Of a stretch of DNA of 64,000 nucleotides, positions 17,405 to 26,334 are shown piece by piece (position 1 is the first letter of the stretch; the number at the start of each line of letters is the position of its first letter). A program made the position numbers and the translations under genes. A model generated the notes under the pieces. The model ran no database searches. It was not told the DNA's origin and saw only the letters and a program-made list of their open reading frames with translations. Where the stretch lies: positions 62,001 to 126,000 of the forward strand of contig JAKVBI010000001.1 of assembly GCA_022447545.1 (NCBI GenBank), in the 5' to 3' direction. This DNA is from Myxococcota bacterium. Lineage in GTDB: Bacteria; Myxococcota_A; UBA9160; SMWR01.

Positions 17405-18625
17405 GTGAGCACTGCTTGGGCGGAAAATTCTGAACTCAGCGTCATTGACGTGACGGACGCCAGCTACTGGCAGGACCCTCACTCGATCCTGCGTGAGGCT
17501 AGGCGGCGACACCCGATGGCGGTTGCCTCCACGGGAGAACCGGTGGTTCTTCGCTACGCCGACCTGGAAAGGCTGGCCTCCGAACCACTCGTGGAGAGTA
17601 ACGCCCTGGCGTTCATCGAGCGCTACGTCGAAAGCGGTCCACTCGTCGACTGGTGGCGCCTCATGCTCACGAACCTCAATGGACCCGGCCACACGAGGCT
17701 CCGGGGTCTCGTCTCCCGGGCATTTACGCCGCGCACCGTGGATGCCCAACGAAACCACATTCGAACCATGACGCGGGAGTTGGTGATGCGCCGCGCCGAC
17801 CACGGCGAAATGGACATCCTCCAGGACCTCGCCCACGAACTCCCTATCCGTCTGATCTGCGAGATCCTGGGAGTTCCCCCGGAGCATCACGCCGACTTCT
17901 CGCGCTGGTCGACGCAACTGGGTCAGGCGTTGTCGTCGGTGATGACGCCGGAAATTCGCGAGGCCGGTGAAAGGGCCGCGACGAACTTGAGTGGCGATGT
18001 ACTGGACCTTTTGCGTCAGCGACGACGTGCGCCTCGTGACGATTTGTTGAGCGCCCTGATTCGAACGTCCGACGAAATGGATGACCGCTTCAGCGACCAG
18101 GACCTGCTCGTACTGGTCATCAATCTGATCTTCGGGGGGCACGACAGTTCTCGGAGCATGCTCACCGTCGCAATTGCCCTCCTCCTACAAAATCCCGACC
18201 AACTGCAACGTTTGATCGAAAAACCATCCCTCGCTCAGAGCGCGGGCGAAGAGGTCCTCCGTTGTGAACCCATCGTTCCGGTGCTTTCCAGAGAATGTTC
18301 CAAGGATCTCGTGGTCGCGGATATCACGCTTCCCGCCGGCCAGCCCTTTTTCCTCTCAATCCTCGCCGCCAACCGCGATCCCGAGGTTTTTGCCAACCCG
18401 GATCTCTTCGACATTTCACGCAGCGGACCAAGGTCATTCAGCTTTGGGTGGGGAGTTCACCACTGCCTCGGAGCAGCCCTGGCCCGCGCGGAGATTCAAG
18501 AGGTCATCCCGACCTTCTTCGCGATGTTTCGCGAAGTCGACCTGATGATCGAGACCCCCCGCTGGGTGCCCTTTGCAAATCTGAGACGAATCGAATCGTT
18601 GCCTGTCCGCTTCGATCTCGCATGA
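17405..18625 (+). CDS. Cytochrome P450 (second, divergent)
   Basis: A 406-residue soluble P450, distinct from its divergent neighbour. The I-helix motif is IFGGHDSSRSM, with His-Asp in place of the usual acid/alcohol pair of the first P450. EEVLRCEP gives the ExxR, and FGWGVHHCLGAALARAE is the haem-thiolate loop. The GTG at 17405 has CGGAG about 6 nt upstream; an ATG at 17378 is possible but has a poor site. A haem-oxygenase-like protein starts 36 nt downstream, suggesting co-transcription. Confidence 0.94.
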   Translation: MSTAWAENSELSVIDVTDASYWQDPHSILREARRRHPMAVASTGEPVVLRYADLERLASEPLVESNALAFIERYVESGPLVDWWRLMLTNLNGPGHTRLRGLVSRAFTPRTVDAQRNHIRTMTRELVMRRADHGEMDILQDLAHELPIRLICEILGVPPEHHADFSRWSTQLGQALSSVMTPEIREAGERAATNLSGDVLDLLRQRRRAPRDDLLSALIRTSDEMDDRFSDQDLLVLVINLIFGGHDSSRSMLTVAIALLLQNPDQLQRLIEKPSLAQSAGEEVLRCEPIVPVLSRECSKDLVVADITLPAGQPFFLSILAANRDPEVFANPDLFDISRSGPRSFSFGWGVHHCLGAALARAEIQEVIPTFFAMFREVDLMIETPRWVPFANLRRIESLPVRFDLA

Positions 18626-18661
18626 CCATTGTCGAATTCAACACCACTCAGGAGAAAATAG

Positions 18662-19408
18662 ATGGCGCTGAGCTCATTGGCCTTCGAAACGAAGATCCGA
18701 GAACTCCTCGACGAACTCTGGCCCTACGCACTGGCCTTCTACCATCCGCTCCTCGACGGCCGGGTTCAGAGCCGAGAACACCTCGAACAATGGTGCTCTC
18801 GCTTCTACATCAAAGATGTTGGCGTTCTTCTCGCTCGGACCTATGCCAAGTGCCCTCATCTCGAAGCTCGTAAGTTCATCGCAGAGAACCTCTGGGAAGA
18901 GGAAGGCAGGGGACAGCCGGGGCGGTCCCATCCCGAACTCTCGGCGCGGCTCCCCCACCATTTCGGGGTAGAACACTCCGATCTCGAGGAGCGCCACCAG
19001 AAGCGACTCGCCAATCCCCAATCTCGTGGCCGACAGGAAATCGTCGAGAAGGAGACCTGGCTCGAGGAGTTCGCCGGCTTTGGCCTGGGTGCCGAGTTCT
19101 ACGCACCTGCATTCTTCGAACTCATCCTCGAGCGCTTGCGCGAAGAATTTCAACTCCCGGAGGAAGTGCTCGAGTTCTTCATCGTCCATCTGACCGAAGA
19201 CGAGGACCACTCACGACGCACCATGGAAATTGTCCTTCGCTACGCGGACACCGACGAAGAACAGGCTCGTGTGTTGTCGGCGATTCGCCGCCATGTCATG
19301 GGAGAAGCGGGCCTGACGGGACGCGTCCGTGAACCCACTCCACTGCCAGATGAAGTCGTAGAAAAACTGCGCTCGGTTGACCGATCCAGCGCTGGCTCCA
19401 GCCCGTAG
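18662..19408 (+). CDS. Haem-oxygenase-like iron-containing redox enzyme (HDO/TenA-PqqC-like)
   Basis: A 248-residue all-helical protein. Conserved features of the iron-containing haem-oxygenase-like family are visible: ENLWEEEGRG followed by SHPEL, and later HLTEDEDH, an H-x3-D-x2-H arrangement used for metal binding in this group. Known relatives include diiron oxidases and oxygenases acting on amino acids, fatty acids or N-containing natural products, and cofactor-less TenA/PqqC-type members. AGGAGA lies about 8 nt before the ATG. It follows the second P450 by 36 nt, implying a joint role. The substrate is unknown. Confidence 0.85.
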   Translation: MALSSLAFETKIRELLDELWPYALAFYHPLLDGRVQSREHLEQWCSRFYIKDVGVLLARTYAKCPHLEARKFIAENLWEEEGRGQPGRSHPELSARLPHHFGVEHSDLEERHQKRLANPQSRGRQEIVEKETWLEEFAGFGLGAEFYAPAFFELILERLREEFQLPEEVLEFFIVHLTEDEDHSRRTMEIVLRYADTDEEQARVLSAIRRHVMGEAGLTGRVREPTPLPDEVVEKLRSVDRSSAGSSP

Positions 19409-19429
19409 AGCAATCCCCATTTGTCGCGA

Positions 19430-19447
19430 TCCCAAAACTCGTTGGGA
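19430..19447. terminator. Hairpin between convergent genes
   Basis: TCCCAA and TTGGGA form a perfect 6-bp stem around AACTCG in the 65-nt gap between convergent genes. There is no long U-tract on either strand, so it is only a possible weak bidirectional terminator. Confidence 0.25.
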
Positions 19448-19473
19448 CACTCGGCCAGTCTGACCCCGACCGC

Positions 19474-21069
19474 CTAGACATCTCTTGCCAGCCAGTTCAG
19501 CAATTCGAACTCTCCACTGGCTTCCATGTACCTGGCGCGCTGCGCCCATTCATGGGGGACTCGCGCATCGATCCATTGAAAAGAGCGATTGAATATTTTT
19601 CCGAAGACGCTGCGAGCATTCCTCGCAACTTCGGAACTGCTCTGACCCGTCTTGCCCCAGCAGTAGAGCCAACAAATGCTCTGAGCCCTGACCAACCCCG
19701 ACGGATCCACCTGCCAGTGCCGTTGAATTCCACTGCGGAAACTCGCATGGGGAATACTCGAAATTCTGTGAATCGCCTGCTCGGGGCTTACTCGCAGGCG
19801 AAGCAGAGTCTGCGCATCGGCAGGAGCATTCCAGAGACTCGTCCAGCCTGATTCGATGGGCTGCGATGGATCTCGATGCCGGGTGGACACTCCCTGAGAG
19901 CCCCGGGAAAGGTGGCGAAGGAATTCACTGCGGATCGTTCTCGAACCAGCGGCACCGAAGTCGACCCGGACGTTCGACCCGATGCCTAGAGCAACGATCC
20001 GCCCGTCTCCCCATTTCGCGCAACTGACGTGGCTCACCCAGTCCCCAACCCCCAGGGGTCGCGAAATCGCGTGGGGCAAGGAGTCCCGAGTGGAGACCCT
20101 CGAAGCCGAGGGCTCTCGTGTCGAAGGCCAGCATTCCGAGGACGATTTCCCTACGTCGACACCCGGGGCGGGAGAGGTTCCAGCGTATATCGGAGTGCGC
20201 CGTTCGAGGAACGACATGATCTCGCGGTCTCCACCTCTCACTGAATAATTCGCGGGCAGCACCTCGAAGCCATAGGTCATCCGCGGAGCGATCTGGCCTG
20301 GAAGGGCGCACAGATTCTCCAACCCCAAGCTGATGGCCTCCGCGAGCCACTCGAACGAATAGCCCACGTAGGTTCCGCGCTCTGCCAACACCCGAAGATC
20401 GATGGCGTGCGATTCGCACAATTCACGGGTCACCGACGATTCGAAATGACGGACCGTCGAAAGACTCAGCTGACGAAGGACCAAGCCGAACTCGAGGATT
20501 CTCATGGCTGGCACGATTGGAGTCTCTTCTTCGCGCCCGAGCACGATCAGTTTCCATGATCGTTCTGAACACCGCTCGGCGAGGATAAGAGGAGCCTCGC
20601 CATCGAAGGAGCCATCGTCGGCCCCCTGCAGCACCATCCATTGATTCGATGCACAGCGAAGAACCGCCGCCGCAAGCGGAATCATGTGATCCGCGGTGTC
20701 ACGGATGGAAGCGATGGACCTCCAACCCAGATCCGGGGCATGCGTAGCCAGCGCCCTCGAGTTCAACTCGATCCGAGCCGCGAGTTCGCCCACCAGCTTG
20801 CCGGGTTCGAGTCCTCGGGGAGGGGCACCCGAGAGTCGCTTCGAGGCGGCGCGACCACGGTAGCGTGCCGGACGGTCTGGAATGGCGACACCCAAGCAGC
20901 TGTCAATGGATTCATCGATTCCAGTTCGCGGAAACGAAGCGAATTGCAGCGAATCCATTGATGGACGGGAACCCGCTGAAACAGAACCCTCCAACGCAAA
21001 TCGATCCCATTGCGGATCGCGCGTCTTCTCTTCTACCGATCCAGCTGCAATTGAAGTCGCTCGTTTCAT
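19474..21069 (-). CDS. Uncharacterised protein with DUF3553-like (SH3/Tudor-like) module
   Basis: A 531-residue protein I do not recognise overall. Residues about 341-388 read GVGDWVSHVSCAKWGDGRIV then VRVDFGAAGSRTIRSEFLRH, the pattern of the DUF3553 and UvrD/PcrA C-terminal small beta-barrel (GDxVxHxxWGxGxV...V.F...G.). The N-terminal part has hydrophobic helices (IPLAAAVLR, ILEFGLVLRQLSL) but no motif I can name. The C-terminus is Trp/Arg-rich. The ATG at 21069 is preferred to a TTG at 21105. No competing gene exists on the other strand. Coding status rests on length, the module and its fit between neighbours. Confidence 0.6.
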   Translation of the reverse strand: MKRATSIAAGSVEEKTRDPQWDRFALEGSVSAGSRPSMDSLQFASFPRTGIDESIDSCLGVAIPDRPARYRGRAASKRLSGAPPRGLEPGKLVGELAARIELNSRALATHAPDLGWRSIASIRDTADHMIPLAAAVLRCASNQWMVLQGADDGSFDGEAPLILAERCSERSWKLIVLGREEETPIVPAMRILEFGLVLRQLSLSTVRHFESSVTRELCESHAIDLRVLAERGTYVGYSFEWLAEAISLGLENLCALPGQIAPRMTYGFEVLPANYSVRGGDREIMSFLERRTPIYAGTSPAPGVDVGKSSSECWPSTREPSASRVSTRDSLPHAISRPLGVGDWVSHVSCAKWGDGRIVALGIGSNVRVDFGAAGSRTIRSEFLRHLSRGSQGVSTRHRDPSQPIESGWTSLWNAPADAQTLLRLRVSPEQAIHRISSIPHASFRSGIQRHWQVDPSGLVRAQSICWLYCWGKTGQSSSEVARNARSVFGKIFNRSFQWIDARVPHEWAQRARYMEASGEFELLNWLARDV

Positions 21070-21201
21070 CCCCTCGACTTTCGAGAGGAAGGGGATGATC
21101 TGCAATCGGGTAAAAGGCCTAGGGATGAGCCTGTTTGCCCTAATTGCCGCTCATGGCGCGCGCGACGCAGTGGGGATTCCCGGGGACTTGACGACCGAGG
21201 A

Positions 21202-22290
21202 TCAGTGATCGAAGCCGAAGATTCGAGCCGTCGTTCCTCCCAGAATGGCCCTCTTGTCTTCCTCCGGGACGCCCTTCAATTGCTCTTCACAGATGCGACG
21301 TGAATTGGGCCACGTCCCTTCCGGGTGAGGGTAATCACTTCCCCAGAGCAGAGGCTCTACACCGGTAAACACACGGTTATGTATCCCCACCGGGTCGTTT
21401 TGAAAAGTGACATGGACCTGCCGCTTCACGAACTCACTGGGCTTCATGGAAAGCTTCGGGCGGACCCACATGTGGTGTTTCTCGGCGATTTCGTCCATCT
21501 GGGTCATCACCCAGGCGAGCCACGCGCTTCCCGTCTCGACCGTGATGACGTCGAGTTTGGGAAATCGATCGAGCACCCCGGAAGCCGCTAGATGCATGAT
21601 CAAGTGAGGGCCATCGGCCTGGGCCCCGAGTAGATAGTTGATGATGGCCCCTCCCGGACCGCGCACCACTCGTGGCTCATGGCCCGTTCCGCAATGGAAG
21701 GTCAGGGGAACCCCCGCTTCGCTGGCAAGGTCCCAGAAGGGATCGTAGGCGGGGTCATTGTAGGGTCGCTCGGGGACCTGGATAGGCAGAAACAGTGTCC
21801 TCAGGCCGAGATCGAGGCAGCGCTTTGCCTCATCGCAGGCCTGGTCAATATCGATCATAGGAACAATCCCAGCGACAGCGAAGCGATCGGGATGCGGGCC
21901 AAAGATCTCCGCCCCCCAATCGTTGTAAGCACGAGCCAGGGCCATCTGTAGCTCGGGGTCCGGCGTCGAAAAGCTCGACTGCAGGGAAAGCGTCGGAAAG
22001 ACGACTTCAGCCGAGATGCCATCACTATCCTGGTCTCGAATCCTCACCTGGGGGTCCCAGCCACCGGCTTGGGCGCGATCGATTTCGGCGTCATCGCGCT
22101 CTTCCAGGCCCTTGGGCATCTTGCGCGGGCGCATGCCCTCGACGACCAGTTGGGGGACCCCGTCGATTACCTCGGTATGGGGGGCCCGAGCGCGAAGCGC
22201 TGCTGGCATACGCTCGGGAAATAGCTCTACCGGCTCGTTGACATGCGAATCGGCCGAGACAAACCGGAAACCCTCGAGTGAGTCGGACAT
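21202..22290 (-). CDS. Amidohydrolase family 2 (ACMSD-like TIM barrel)
   Basis: A 362-residue metal-dependent hydrolase or decarboxylase. The N-terminal SADSHVNEP provides the metal-site start (D-x-H-x-x-E). The central FHCGTG His, HLAASGVLDRFPKLDVI and WGSDYPHPEG (Asp ligand) follow family 2. Members include gamma-resorcylate and aminocarboxymuconate-semialdehyde decarboxylases and ring-opening hydrolases. The ATG at 22290 is chosen over a 148-residue upstream extension that looks non-coding; GGGAGG is about 12 nt upstream. It is divergent from the FG-GAP gene. Confidence 0.9.
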   Translation of the reverse strand: MSDSLEGFRFVSADSHVNEPVELFPERMPAALRARAPHTEVIDGVPQLVVEGMRPRKMPKGLEERDDAEIDRAQAGGWDPQVRIRDQDSDGISAEVVFPTLSLQSSFSTPDPELQMALARAYNDWGAEIFGPHPDRFAVAGIVPMIDIDQACDEAKRCLDLGLRTLFLPIQVPERPYNDPAYDPFWDLASEAGVPLTFHCGTGHEPRVVRGPGGAIINYLLGAQADGPHLIMHLAASGVLDRFPKLDVITVETGSAWLAWVMTQMDEIAEKHHMWVRPKLSMKPSEFVKRQVHVTFQNDPVGIHNRVFTGVEPLLWGSDYPHPEGTWPNSRRICEEQLKGVPEEDKRAILGGTTARIFGFDH

Positions 22291-22364
22291 GAAGTGATGC
22301 GCCTCCCGATGAGAACTACCCCCCGAGCCTGAGTCCGAATCTTCGACCCGGAGCCTCTTCGGGG

Positions 22365-22414
22365 AGCAGGCATGAATACCATTCCTGGACCCATTATGCC
22401 CAGAAATGCCTGCT
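22365..22414. repeat. Long hairpin in a divergent intergenic region
   Basis: AGCAGGCAT (22365-22373) and ATGCCTGCT (22406-22414) are perfect 9-base inverted arms separated by 32 nt, which themselves contain a CTGG/CCAG pair. It lies between the amidohydrolase and FG-GAP genes and in the 5' leader of either. It could be a structured leader or a protein-binding site. Nothing else was recognised in this 238-nt gap. Confidence 0.45.
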
Positions 22415-22528
22415 GGATGCAGGGTTCTGGATCTCCTGGCGACGGGTGACTGGAATCCCAATCCCTCGTGCATTGGAGCTATCGTTCGTTGATGAAGCAG
22501 GGGCCATCGCCGCCTGCCCGGTTGAGAG

Positions 22529-24058
22529 ATGAAGCCCTTGAGAATTGCCGCTGCAATCGCATCACCTGTCCTGACGCTGGGGCTCTTGGCTTGGGCAGCT
22601 GGCGGTGACGATGCTCCCTTCGCGATCGAAGAGGTCCCCGGGGCGGGTCGAATCGTTCTCGCAGAGATCGTCGACCTCGATGGAGATTCACGATCCGACC
22701 TGTTCACAGTGTCTTTCGATGGAATCCCTCCCACCGAAAAGCGCGAGATGCGGGTCTACTTTCAGGCCGAAGACGGTTCGATCCCCGATGAACCCGACTG
22801 GACCGGTCCGCTGCCCGAAGACGCCACCGCCTATGATCTGACCAAGGCTCCGGGGATCGTTCGACAAGAGGTGCTGCTTTTACACCGCCGGGGCCTCCAC
22901 ATCATCTCCTTCCCAGGACGTGAACTCTCGATGCGGGAGATCACCATCCCGGGCGACCCGACATTGGCGTTGTCCCAGGACGAGCGCGGTCTGGACCGAC
23001 TTCAGATGGTCCACTACGACCTGGGCGATGACCCCACCCTGGTCATATCGGGCCTGGGGGAATCGATCCTCCTCACACCGTCGGGCGACGTCCTGGGTCG
23101 TCTCGATGTTGGACAACGCGCCAACTACTTCTTGCCGCCACGCCCGGGCCCCATGATCAGTGAGAGTCAGGGCCAGATCTATTTCGACGCCGCTCGAATG
23201 GACTCCGGGGATTTCGACGGAGACGGCCGCAACGACCTCATCGCATCGACCCGCCACGAGTTGCGAATTTTTCTACAGCAACCAGACGGCTCGTTTCCGA
23301 GCCATGCGGATCACAGCATTCCGTTGCACACGATTGCCGAGGGGGATCACATACGCGGCACCGGCAGTGTTCATGTAGACGCTGAAGATTTCAACGCCGA
23401 TGGCCTCGTCGACCTGCTGGTCGTGGATTCCACGGGCGGGGTATTTCGAGCGGAAACACGCAGCCGCGTCTTCCTGAACCGAGAGGGCTCCTGGGCTCTC
23501 GACTCTCCGGACCAGATCTTCCGGACCAGTGGTGGCTTCGCCACACAGCAACTCCTCGACCTCGATGGCGACGAAAAGCCTGAACTTCTGACGGTACGTA
23601 TCCCCATGAACGTACTCGAAATCGTCGAACTACTGATTACGCGCAGCCTCGACGCCGAGGTCCGGATCCACGCACCGGCGGAAGGCGATGGCTTCGCGAC
23701 CCAACCCCTGTACAAAAAACAGGTCAGCGTCTCCATGGACTTCGAAACCTTCCGGCCCAGGGGATTCATCTCGACCTTTCTCGCAGACGTCAACGCAGAC
23801 GGCCGTCGCGATTTCCTGGACTCGGGAGGTGGCGAGAAGCTGGACATCTATCTCGGGGGATCGGAGTCCCCCTACAAGAAACGCGCAGGACGTGTCCGAT
23901 TGGACACCGATGGCCGGATTCGGTTCGGCGACTTCGAATCAGACGGTTTCACGGACTTCCTGATCCACGACCCCCGACGCTTGGATTCGCCCGTACTCTT
24001 GGGGCGAAACCTCGGCCGGCTGGCGCCGCTGAGACCCAAGCCCGAAACGAGGAGATAA
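22529..24058 (+). CDS. Exported FG-GAP/VCBS-repeat protein
   Basis: A 509-residue secreted protein with an N-terminal signal (IAAAIASPVLTLGLLAWAA). Six Ca-binding DxDxDG-type loops are visible: DLDGDSRSDLF, DFDGDGRNDLI, DFNADGLVDLL, DLDGDEKPELL, DVNADGRRDFL and DFESDGFTDFL. They mark blades of an FG-GAP/VCBS beta-propeller as in integrin-alpha-like proteins. No catalytic domain is seen. A role in extracellular binding or surface structure is likely. It overlaps by spacing (7 nt) with the downstream glutathione peroxidase gene, suggesting an operon of exported proteins. Confidence 0.88.
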   Translation: MKPLRIAAAIASPVLTLGLLAWAAGGDDAPFAIEEVPGAGRIVLAEIVDLDGDSRSDLFTVSFDGIPPTEKREMRVYFQAEDGSIPDEPDWTGPLPEDATAYDLTKAPGIVRQEVLLLHRRGLHIISFPGRELSMREITIPGDPTLALSQDERGLDRLQMVHYDLGDDPTLVISGLGESILLTPSGDVLGRLDVGQRANYFLPPRPGPMISESQGQIYFDAARMDSGDFDGDGRNDLIASTRHELRIFLQQPDGSFPSHADHSIPLHTIAEGDHIRGTGSVHVDAEDFNADGLVDLLVVDSTGGVFRAETRSRVFLNREGSWALDSPDQIFRTSGGFATQQLLDLDGDEKPELLTVRIPMNVLEIVELLITRSLDAEVRIHAPAEGDGFATQPLYKKQVSVSMDFETFRPRGFISTFLADVNADGRRDFLDSGGGEKLDIYLGGSESPYKKRAGRVRLDTDGRIRFGDFESDGFTDFLIHDPRRLDSPVLLGRNLGRLAPLRPKPETRR

Positions 24059-24065
24059 TCGGACC

Positions 24066-24662
24066 ATGCAACTCCATGCCACCTGGCTACGCGTCGTGAT
24101 GTTGACCATCGGCATCGCCATGCCCGCAACCTCCCCGGCCGAACCCGGAGCCCCGTCGAAATCAGCGGAACCTGCAGGGGTGTTGGATTTCACCATGAAC
24201 CGCATCGATGGCAAGCCCCAGAAACTCTCCGACTTTCATGGCCATGTCCTACTCATCGTGAATGTCGCCAGCCGCTGTGGTTACACCCCTCAGTACGAGG
24301 GATTGGAAGCAATCTACGAGGAGTACACCGAGCGGGGGTTCGAGGTGCTGGGCTTTCCCTCGAACGATTTCAGAGGCCAGGAACCCGGCACGAACGCCGA
24401 GATCGCCGACTTTTGCCGATCGACCTACGGCGTTGAATTCCCCATGTTCGAAAAGCTCCGAGTGAAGGGACGTGAGAAGCACCCCCTCTACCGCTATCTC
24501 ACCTCGCTACCGGAGCCGCTCGGAGGCGAGGTCCAGTGGAACTTTCAGAAGTACCTTGTCGATCGCGAGGGAAGAGTCGTGCACAAATTCTCACCCTCCA
24601 CGAGTCCACGTGACGCTCAAATCGTCCAACAGATCGAAACACTGCTCGGCCAGGAATCCTGA
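24066..24662 (+). CDS. Exported glutathione peroxidase-family protein
   Basis: A 198-residue thioredoxin-fold peroxidase. A signal peptide (about residues 1-25, MLTIGIAMPATSPA) precedes the domain. NVASRCGYTPQY contains the peroxidatic Cys of the Cys-type GPx family, and VLGFPSNDFRGQEPGT and WNFQKYLVDREG (Trp/Asn of the tetrad) are conserved. Non-Sec GPx proteins usually use thioredoxin-like reductants. A periplasmic location is implied. GGAG lies before the stop of the upstream gene, so the two are co-translated. Confidence 0.95.
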   Translation: MQLHATWLRVVMLTIGIAMPATSPAEPGAPSKSAEPAGVLDFTMNRIDGKPQKLSDFHGHVLLIVNVASRCGYTPQYEGLEAIYEEYTERGFEVLGFPSNDFRGQEPGTNAEIADFCRSTYGVEFPMFEKLRVKGREKHPLYRYLTSLPEPLGGEVQWNFQKYLVDREGRVVHKFSPSTSPRDAQIVQQIETLLGQES

Positions 24663-24678
24663 TCCGATCTCTCGCCTC

Positions 24679-25182
24679 CTACTCGACGGAAACGACTTCG
24701 ATCTCGAAGGTCACGGTGCGGCCCGCCAGCGGGTGGTTGAAATCGACAATCACCACCTCCTCACGCACTTCCAGAACCGTCACGTACATGGCGGGGCCCT
24801 CCGGTGGCTGCGCGACGATCACCTCGCCAGGATTTCGGTTCTCCGCGGGAATCTGTGCCAGAGGGACTTTTTGGAGCTTGGCCGGCGAGGGATTCCCGTA
24901 GGCTTCTTCAGGGCCCAAAACGACCTTCTTGGACTCGTTCGCCCTCATGCCGAGCAGCGCACTCTCGAGTCCTGGCAGCTCGATCTGCCGTGCACCATGG
25001 GTGATGCGCATGGGCTGGCGCCCTACGCTGGTGTCATGGACGGTGCCGTCTTCGAGACGCAACGTGTAGTCGAAGACAACCACTCTGCCTTCAGCCACCG
25101 GAACGGACTGGAGCGAGTCATCCGCAGCAGCGACCAAAGCCCAGGATAGACACCCAAGCGCCGCAGTGAAAACTCGTATCAT
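24679..25182 (-). CDS. Exported FKBP-type peptidyl-prolyl isomerase (SlyD-like)
   Basis: A 167-residue protein with a signal peptide ending near ALVAAADD. The FKBP core shows VVVFDYTLRLEDGTVHDTS, then LPGLESALLGMRANESKKV and GPEEAYG. An inserted flap domain of SlyD type follows (QIPAENRNPGEVIVAQPPEG), and DFNHPLAGRTVTFEIEVVSV closes the fold. Unlike cytoplasmic SlyD it is exported and lacks the His-rich metal-binding tail. It probably assists periplasmic protein folding. It converges on the peroxidase gene with a 16-nt gap. Confidence 0.93.
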   Translation of the reverse strand: MIRVFTAALGCLSWALVAAADDSLQSVPVAEGRVVVFDYTLRLEDGTVHDTSVGRQPMRITHGARQIELPGLESALLGMRANESKKVVLGPEEAYGNPSPAKLQKVPLAQIPAENRNPGEVIVAQPPEGPAMYVTVLEVREEVVIVDFNHPLAGRTVTFEIEVVSVE

Positions 25183-25221
25183 TCGAATTCCGGGGCCCGG
25201 TGGTGGGGTGAGTCAAACGTG

Positions 25222-26334
25222 TCAGCCACTGCCCGCAACGGGTCGTTCGTGAACCAACAGGCTCGTCTTCTCACCAAACAACACCTTGATTTTTCCGGGC
25301 CCGCTCCCCCCCTGGACCACACCCAGTCCAAGCGTTGGGTGCTCGATCCGGTCTCCTGACTGGAAGGCTTGGCTGATCGAATACGGGCGAATGGGCCGAG
25401 ACAGATCAGCCTCGACAATCATCTCAGCCGGGTCCGTCTTCTTCGTTCGCGGTTTGGGCTTGGGCTTCAGCTTCCCTGCACCACGCTCCCAAGCTGTCGC
25501 CAGATGGGCAGGCGCATCCAGAACCGGTGAGCCATCGGGATAACTGAATCCGGGGTTCTCGGTCAGTCGAAGAGAAAGGAACATCACGGTCACACCGATG
25601 TCACGCTCGATTTCGGTGGCCAACCGCTCCATCTCGCGGATCCAGGCGGCGCCCTTTTGCGCTTCTCTCTTCCGACAGAGTTCCCAGTACCGGCTACTGC
25701 CGAGCACCACGAGAACGGGGGAATCGTCAGCAACGGTTACACCGCTGGCGGCCGCAATCTCGCTTCGCAGTTCATTGCGATTCGCTTCAGCGATGGCGCA
25801 ATTCGCCAAACCCTCGAGAAGGGCACGCAGCGGAGTATCCCCAACCCCGACCCTATTCGCGTCGGGTGCCAGGAAGCGCACTTCAACGACTGCCAGGCGA
25901 CCCTCGGGTGCGACTCCGATCGCGTCGACCCGATCGACACCGTAGTTCGGATCCTCGGTCCCCAAGGCCTTGTCGGCTTGAGCCGATTTCAAGGGCACGA
26001 GCGGATGAACGAAGCGCAGAGTGCCCTCTTCGCTCTCCTCCGTCAGAACCTCCCCGGGCAAGGCAATCCCAGCTCCGAGTTCCCGACAGTGTGCCGTGAG
26101 TGCGATCGCCATGTGTTCGCCGTCGCGCCCGGGTCGCCTTGCGTTGGCGAGCTTCGAATTGTACTGGACGAAGTACTTCTTCCCGGCAGCCGTGCGGTTG
26201 GGTGCGTTGACGAGTTCCTGCTGATACCACTCCGCCAGCCGTTCGCCAGTGAGTTCCGCGGCCGCCTGCTTGAATGCGGCGGCCTGCTTGACCGTCTTTT
26301 CGATGGAATGCTCGATGAGCGGGTGCTTGCCCAA
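25222..26334 (-). CDS. PD-(D/E)XK-nuclease-like protein with C-terminal SH3-like module
   Basis: A 370-residue protein I cannot name. Residues 131-153 (YGVDRVDAIGVAPEGRL, then AVVEVRF) look like a restriction-endonuclease-fold core: D134/D137, a short loop and E151-x-R153, where the usual Lys is Arg. The stretch to about residue 260 is alpha/beta. A Lys/Pro linker (KLKPKPKPRTKK, 288-299) leads to residues 324-362, FQSGDRIEHPTLGLGVVQGG, a small beta-barrel like DUF3553. A nucleic-acid role is inferred. The TTG start has GGGGAG 6 nt upstream. It lies downstream of the sigma factor, across a weak terminator. Confidence 0.75.
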   Translation of the reverse strand: MGKHPLIEHSIEKTVKQAAAFKQAAAELTGERLAEWYQQELVNAPNRTAAGKKYFVQYNSKLANARRPGRDGEHMAIALTAHCRELGAGIALPGEVLTEESEEGTLRFVHPLVPLKSAQADKALGTEDPNYGVDRVDAIGVAPEGRLAVVEVRFLAPDANRVGVGDTPLRALLEGLANCAIAEANRNELRSEIAAASGVTVADDSPVLVVLGSSRYWELCRKREAQKGAAWIREMERLATEIERDIGVTVMFLSLRLTENPGFSYPDGSPVLDAPAHLATAWERGAGKLKPKPKPRTKKTDPAEMIVEADLSRPIRPYSISQAFQSGDRIEHPTLGLGVVQGGSGPGKIKVLFGEKTSLLVHERPVAGSG

